Part shown: piece by piece, positions 60,300-64,000 of the stretch | Layout of the letters: every line of letters begins with the position of its first letter | Position numbering within the stretch: the stretch's first letter is position 1 | Origin: Camellia lanceoleosa | Taxonomy: Eukaryota; Streptophyta; Magnoliopsida; Ericales; Theaceae | Direction of reading: 5' to 3' | Length of the DNA: 64,000 nt | Assembly: GCA_025200525.1 (NCBI GenBank) | Contig: CM045761.1 | Coordinates: forward strand, 137,518,223-137,582,222 | Notes under the pieces: generated by a model | The model's input: the letters and a program-made list of their open reading frames with translations, nothing else | What the model was told of the DNA's origin: nothing | Database searches by the model: none | Position numbers and translations under genes: made by a program

Positions 60300-60819
60300 A
60301 CCATTTTTTCATCTTCCTGTCTCTCTGTCTCCATCTCCGTCTCTTTTCTCTTTCTCTCTCTCACTCATCACTCTTCTTTGTCTGTCTGTCTGTCTTTTTC
60401 TCTTTCTTTCTGTGTCTCAGTATTTCTTCTCTTTCTTTCTCTCACTTATCACTCTTCTCTCGTCTCTCTTTCTTTTCTCTCTCACCCATCTATCTTCTCT
60501 ATCTCTCTTCTCTCTCTGTCTCTCTTCTCTTTTCTATCTCACTCTCTCGCTCATCTCTCTCTCGCTTATCTCTTTTCGCTTTTCTCTCTCTCTCTCTCTC
60601 TCTCTCGCTCATCTTTTGTTTCTCTTTTTTTTGTCTCTCTTTCTCTCTGTCTCTCTCATTCATCTCTCTTCTCTTTCTGTCTCTTTTTTTTTCTATGTCT
60701 TTCTTTCGTTAATCTCTTTTTGCTTTCGTTCTCTCTCTTTTTGTTTATCTCTTGTTTCTCTCTTTTTTCTGTCTCTCTCTCTATCTCTTTCTCTCTCTCT
60801 TTCTCTTTCTCACTCATCA

Positions 60820-60877
<58 letters not shown>

Positions 60878-60925
60878 CCTCACTGTGTTCACTTTGCTCA
60901 CTCTCTCCCTCATCTCTTCTTTATA
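60300..60925. repeat. 600-bp polypyrimidine tract
   Basis: Almost only C and T on plus, made of degenerate CTCTTT, CTCTGT and CTCT units, with a pure (CT)n run at about 60828-60872. Long ORFs on both strands (Ser/Leu/Phe or Glu/Arg/Lys) are artefacts of it. It lies next to (TA)n at 60140-60162. Confidence 0.9.
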
Positions 60926-60953
60926 TATTGAGCTCCCTTTCAATTTATCGATC

Positions 60954-61240
60954 CATTACAAGAAAATGCACTTTTAGCGACCACTTTTCTCTTTCTCTGT
61001 CTCTCTATCACTCACCACCCATCTCTTTCTCGCTTATCCTTACTTCTACCAAATAAATAATAATAATAATAATTTTTTATTCATTAAAATAAAAATGAAA
61101 CAAATAAATTCTCAACTTAGTAATGAAAAGGAAATCAAAAATCAAAAAAAAAAATTCATTAACTATAAAAAAAATTTATTTTAACAAAAAATAAGTTTGT
61201 TTGGCATTGGCAACGGCAACCTCTGTCGCAAAAAAAAAAA
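60954..61240 (+). mobile_element. Second, degenerate CACTA-like end
   Basis: 'cattacaagaaaatgcactt' at 60954 is one base away from a CACTACAAGAAAA end and is followed by 'ttttagcgacc', the start of a typical subterminal repeat. 'ggcaacggcaacc' and 'tgtcgcaaaa' at 61208-61232 would belong to it. It has the same orientation as the end at 59832, so it could be a nested or internally duplicated terminus. Confidence 0.45.
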
Positions 61241-62410
61241 AAAAAATAGTTTTATTATTTAAATATTCATTTGTGATGGAAACTAATTTTTTTTTCCTCA
61301 TCCCGCTCGGTTCCTCCCTTTTTTTTTCCATCCCCCCCTCCCCCGACGGCAAAAAAAAAACCCAAAAATTCCCAATCTCTTAGAACCAAAATCCTTAATT
61401 TCTACCATATATATATATATATATATCTTCCTCTCTCTCGCGACTGTGAGCATGGCAGACGACAACGTCGAGCCATGAGGACCAGTGAATGAAGGAAGCC
61501 AGACATCGACGACCATTGTCGAAGTCCTTCGCTTCTCTATCGATAGCCATTACCAGCAAACAAAGTTCTTCGGAGTCCTTGGCTTCTCTCTCCGACCGTG
61601 ACCAGCAAACTAAGCAAATAGAGCTCTCACATCTCCCTTTGACCGGAGTTCTTGCACCTTTCCTTTCCACCACCCAATTTTAGGTACATGTCCAGATATT
61701 AGGATTTTGAGTTTTAATTTAGTGCTTTTCAATTTGAATATTAGAGTTTTGGTTTTTCAATTTCAAAAATTAGGATTTTCAAATTCTAGGTGTTGACATT
61801 AACAAAATCTAACTGGCTCAAATTGATTTGATTAGAAACTTTTTTCCTTTTATTTTATGATATTTGTTATGTTAATGTAGTGGGTATTATAATGTAGTTT
61901 AGTTTATTACATATATTTTTTTCTTCTAATGTCTCAATTGCATACGTATAATCTTTTTTTTTTTTTTAGTTTCTTTTCATTTTTGGTTAAATTTTTTCTG
62001 GGTGGGGGGATTTGCTTTACAGTTGCAGGGTAACTATTAATTAAAATGTCACCCTGACACTTTGATTTGATTAAGCAATTCTATAACTTAACTATGTTTC
62101 CAGTTAATTCATTTGAGTTATATATCATGGTTATTCATATGTTCTATACCATTAGAACCTGACACTTTTAAGCCAATCAACTATGTTCATAGTTCATATG
62201 CTTCCATGGGTGCAATGTCATTAAAGGCGATAGGCGCACCAAGGCACCAAGGTCTCCTGAGGCTTAGGCGCAAGGCAAAGCACTAACTTAACCGAAGTGA
62301 GGTGCACATTGTACATGTGTGAAAGTTTGTTATTTTATTCATTTTACTTAGATGTGAACTTGAATTTATATTTTAAGCATATAAAACAAGTCTTCTTTCT
62401 ATTTTTTCAG
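61241..62410. other. Spacer, perhaps promoter and first intron of the exons downstream
   Basis: 61430-61690 is moderately GC-rich and could be a leader exon. A 64-codon frame (61489-61683) is open but unlike any family I know, and it is followed by 'aggtacat', a possible donor. The rest is T-rich and intron-like. (TA)n at 61407-61426. Confidence 0.3.
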
Positions 62411-63473
62411 TCATGACAAGCAACTATCAGTGTAGATGCAATGTTGGAGGTCTTGTAGCGCTCAGCTGAGGAAAAGGTAAGGTCATTTATGCTAGTTCAT
62501 TATTTCAACCTTTTGGGCGTAAATGCATTTTGTGTAGGCCTTGAACAATGAAGCCCAATTGCCATATTGGTCACTTTTTTGATGTACTAGATTTATGTGA
62601 ATGGCAGCAATAGTATCTAATGTGGGATTGAATTTATGTTTAGCTAGCAATACTATTTTATACCTGCAGAACTGCCTGAAGTAAGCATGTAGTTTGGCCA
62701 TTTTTTTGGATGGGCTGCATTCAAGTAATCTTCTACTCAATTTTCAACATAATAGGTTTTGATTCAGGTTGCCTCCTTAACTCATTGAACTGAAAATTAA
62801 CACAAGCAATAAGTTCTAGATATATATATATATATATATTTTAAGTCTTTGAATGTCTCTTTTTCTTGTTTTGAGATAAGTTAGTTAAATGGTTGGTTTG
62901 GTATGCCTACCTAAAATATGTTCAGTGTTATGGCTAGGCACTGGCTGTATTGATCTGACGAGAATTTGATGGGGCTTAAATTCAAAAACAAACTATAATT
63001 TTGTTGGAATTTGAGCTTCAGTATTTCTGTACTTAAACTGTTGGATCAATTGATGTCATAACAAACCATCCAGAGGTATAGCTATTTGACCACATCATAG
63101 CTGCAGTGTGAATTTGTCAAGGCAGCATAGGAACTCAAAACATGTGAATTTGGATACTATTTTATCACCATCAGTTCTTACTAAGTCACAGGATTTTTTT
63201 TGTTAACAGGAAAAGAAGTTGGAAGAAGATGATGAAGCACTCATAAAATCATTATTTGGAGTGAGTATATCATTGTCAAACTACTGCTACTTTGCTATAT
63301 TGTTGCCTCTGTTTTCTGGTAGTTTGTACTCATGAGATTTACTTGGTGTCAAAATTCTTTCTCAGGCACCAACAGAGGTCGTTCGCAGGATCGATGATGA
63401 TATTCTTGATGATGATGAAGATTTATCTCAGATTTCAACTGACAATGCTGAAACATCAAACAATAATTCAAAA
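62411..63473 (+). pseudogene. Three phase-0 exons of an unrecognised host gene
   Basis: Exon a is 62411-62476 (after ...ttttttcag, before gtaagg), exon b 63210-63260 (cag before, gtgagt after) and exon c 63366-63473 (ctcag before, gtatga after). The lengths 66, 51 and 108 are all multiples of three, and exons b and c read through: 'KKLEEDDEALIKSLFG', then 'APTEVVRRIDDDILDDDED' and a Ser/Asn-rich end. Exon a has a TGA and a TAG in the only frame that joins. The product is highly acidic; I do not recognise it. Either exon a is mispredicted or the gene is dying. A LINE begins right after exon c. Confidence 0.5.
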
Positions 63474-63529
63474 GTATGATCCTTTTCTAATAATTTGGTT
63501 GTATGATCAATATGTATCTATTGAATGGT

Positions 63530-64000
63530 TTGAAAATGACAAGAGGATAAAAAAGATGAAGATTTTAAGAGATATAAATTGGCGAATAAGGAGGTTAAAA
63601 GGATAATTAGGGATGCTAAGCTAAAAGCCTACACCAATCTTTATTCTAGATTAGATACTAAAGATGGAGAAAATAATATTTATAAATTTCCTAAATTGAG
63701 AGAAATGAAATAAGACACTTAATCAGGTTAAGTATATAAAAGTGAGGATTTGAAGGTGTTAGTCAAGGATGAGGAGGTTAAGGAAAGGTGAAAAAATTAT
63801 TTTTAGAAACTGTTAAATAAAAATCATTTAGAAAATCTAAGAGTAGAGGAATATGATAGCTTTGATGGGACTAGAGAATATAGGTTTTATTGTTGACTAA
63901 GAGAGTTTGAGTTGTAACTTGCACAAAAGAAGATGAAATTAGGTAAGCATTAGGATCAAACTGTATCCTTATTGAGGCTTGAAAATGCTTAGGTAAGAAG
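63530..64000 (+). pseudogene. RTE-type LINE reverse transcriptase fragment
   Basis: Plus-strand frame 'EVKRIIRDAKLKAYTNLY', 'LDTKDGENNIYKF', and after stops 'DLKVLVKDEEVKER' and 'KKMKLGK'. These are the conserved linker and first RT blocks of plant RTE-like non-LTR retrotransposons, between endonuclease and RT. At least five stops (near 63711, 63717, 63727, 63789, 63807) show it is dead. It runs out of the window; no endonuclease lies upstream, so it is 5'-truncated as LINEs usually are. Confidence 0.75.

Noticed and set aside
60231..61056. Long plus- and minus-strand ORFs of 95-248 codons
   Set aside because: They translate the polypyrimidine tract into Ser/Leu/Phe or Glu/Arg runs.
62443..62460. 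'tcttgtagcg' as a 3' CACTA end for the element at 59832
   Set aside because: One mismatch in ten bases, no subterminal repeats beside it, and it lies in a candidate exon.

Overview
This window looks like heterochromatic or pericentromeric DNA of a eudicot plant. It is AT-rich and almost entirely built of nested, decayed transposable elements. The plant assignment rests on the element families: CACTA, MULE with a ULP-type protease, hAT, SIRE/Tork-like Copia gag, chromodomain Gypsy, a Cassandra-type 5S TRIM and an RTE-type LINE. Further support comes from tRNA-Met type primer sites, GT-AG introns and plant gene fragments. No rRNA locus, intact tRNA gene or CRISPR array was seen. Only one short stretch (62.4-63.5 kb) looks like host gene exons, and even that is damaged.

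Layout: 0-0.44 kb, a 162-bp tandem repeat. 0.48-1.8 kb (-), a decayed CACTA (TNP2-like) transposase. 3.6-8.2 kb (+), a gag-only Copia-related retrotransposon (TR-GAG-like) with a full 3' LTR and a wrecked 5' LTR. 8.4-17.7 kb, a large MULE carrying convergent genes: a ULP1-like (C48) protease pseudogene (+) and a MURA transposase pseudogene (-). 19.3-21.1 kb, a Pack-MULE-like element holding pieces of two unrelated genes. 22.6-37.5 kb (-), a chromodomain Gypsy element with 2-kb LTRs, split inside its reverse transcriptase by a 5.5-kb hAT transposon with a BED/hAT transposase. 38.4-38.8 kb, palindromic tandem repeats. 38.97-39.6 kb, a Cassandra TRIM. 39.6-41.0 kb, a three-armed foldback structure. 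41.0-42.2 kb, a solo-LTR-like unit. 42.2-54.3 kb, remains of a Gypsy element (A) whose integrase is interrupted by another Gypsy-derived element (B, 44.6-53.3 kb). Element B holds only the start of gag and the tail of pol, plus a foreign insert with a small two-exon ORF. 57.0-59.4 kb, a non-autonomous LTR element with a perfect CTATA target duplication. 59.8-61.4 kb, CACTA-type termini with palindromic subterminal repeats and a 600-bp polypyrimidine tract. 62.4-63.5 kb, three phase-consistent exons. 63.5-64.0 kb, an RTE LINE fragment running off the window.

Almost every premature stop that I could place by family comparison is a CAA/CAG/CGA-to-TAA/TAG/TGA or TGG-to-TGA change. That is the pattern expected of methyl-cytosine deamination in silenced DNA.

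The most unusual signal is a roughly 120-bp LTR promoter module. It is shared, in the same sense orientation, between the Copia-related LTR (7.4-7.7 kb) and the Gypsy LTRs (24.2-24.6 and 37.2-37.5 kb). The module ends in pairs of the palindrome CGCTCGAGCG with a constant 20-bp spacing, just upstream of the putative TATA boxes.
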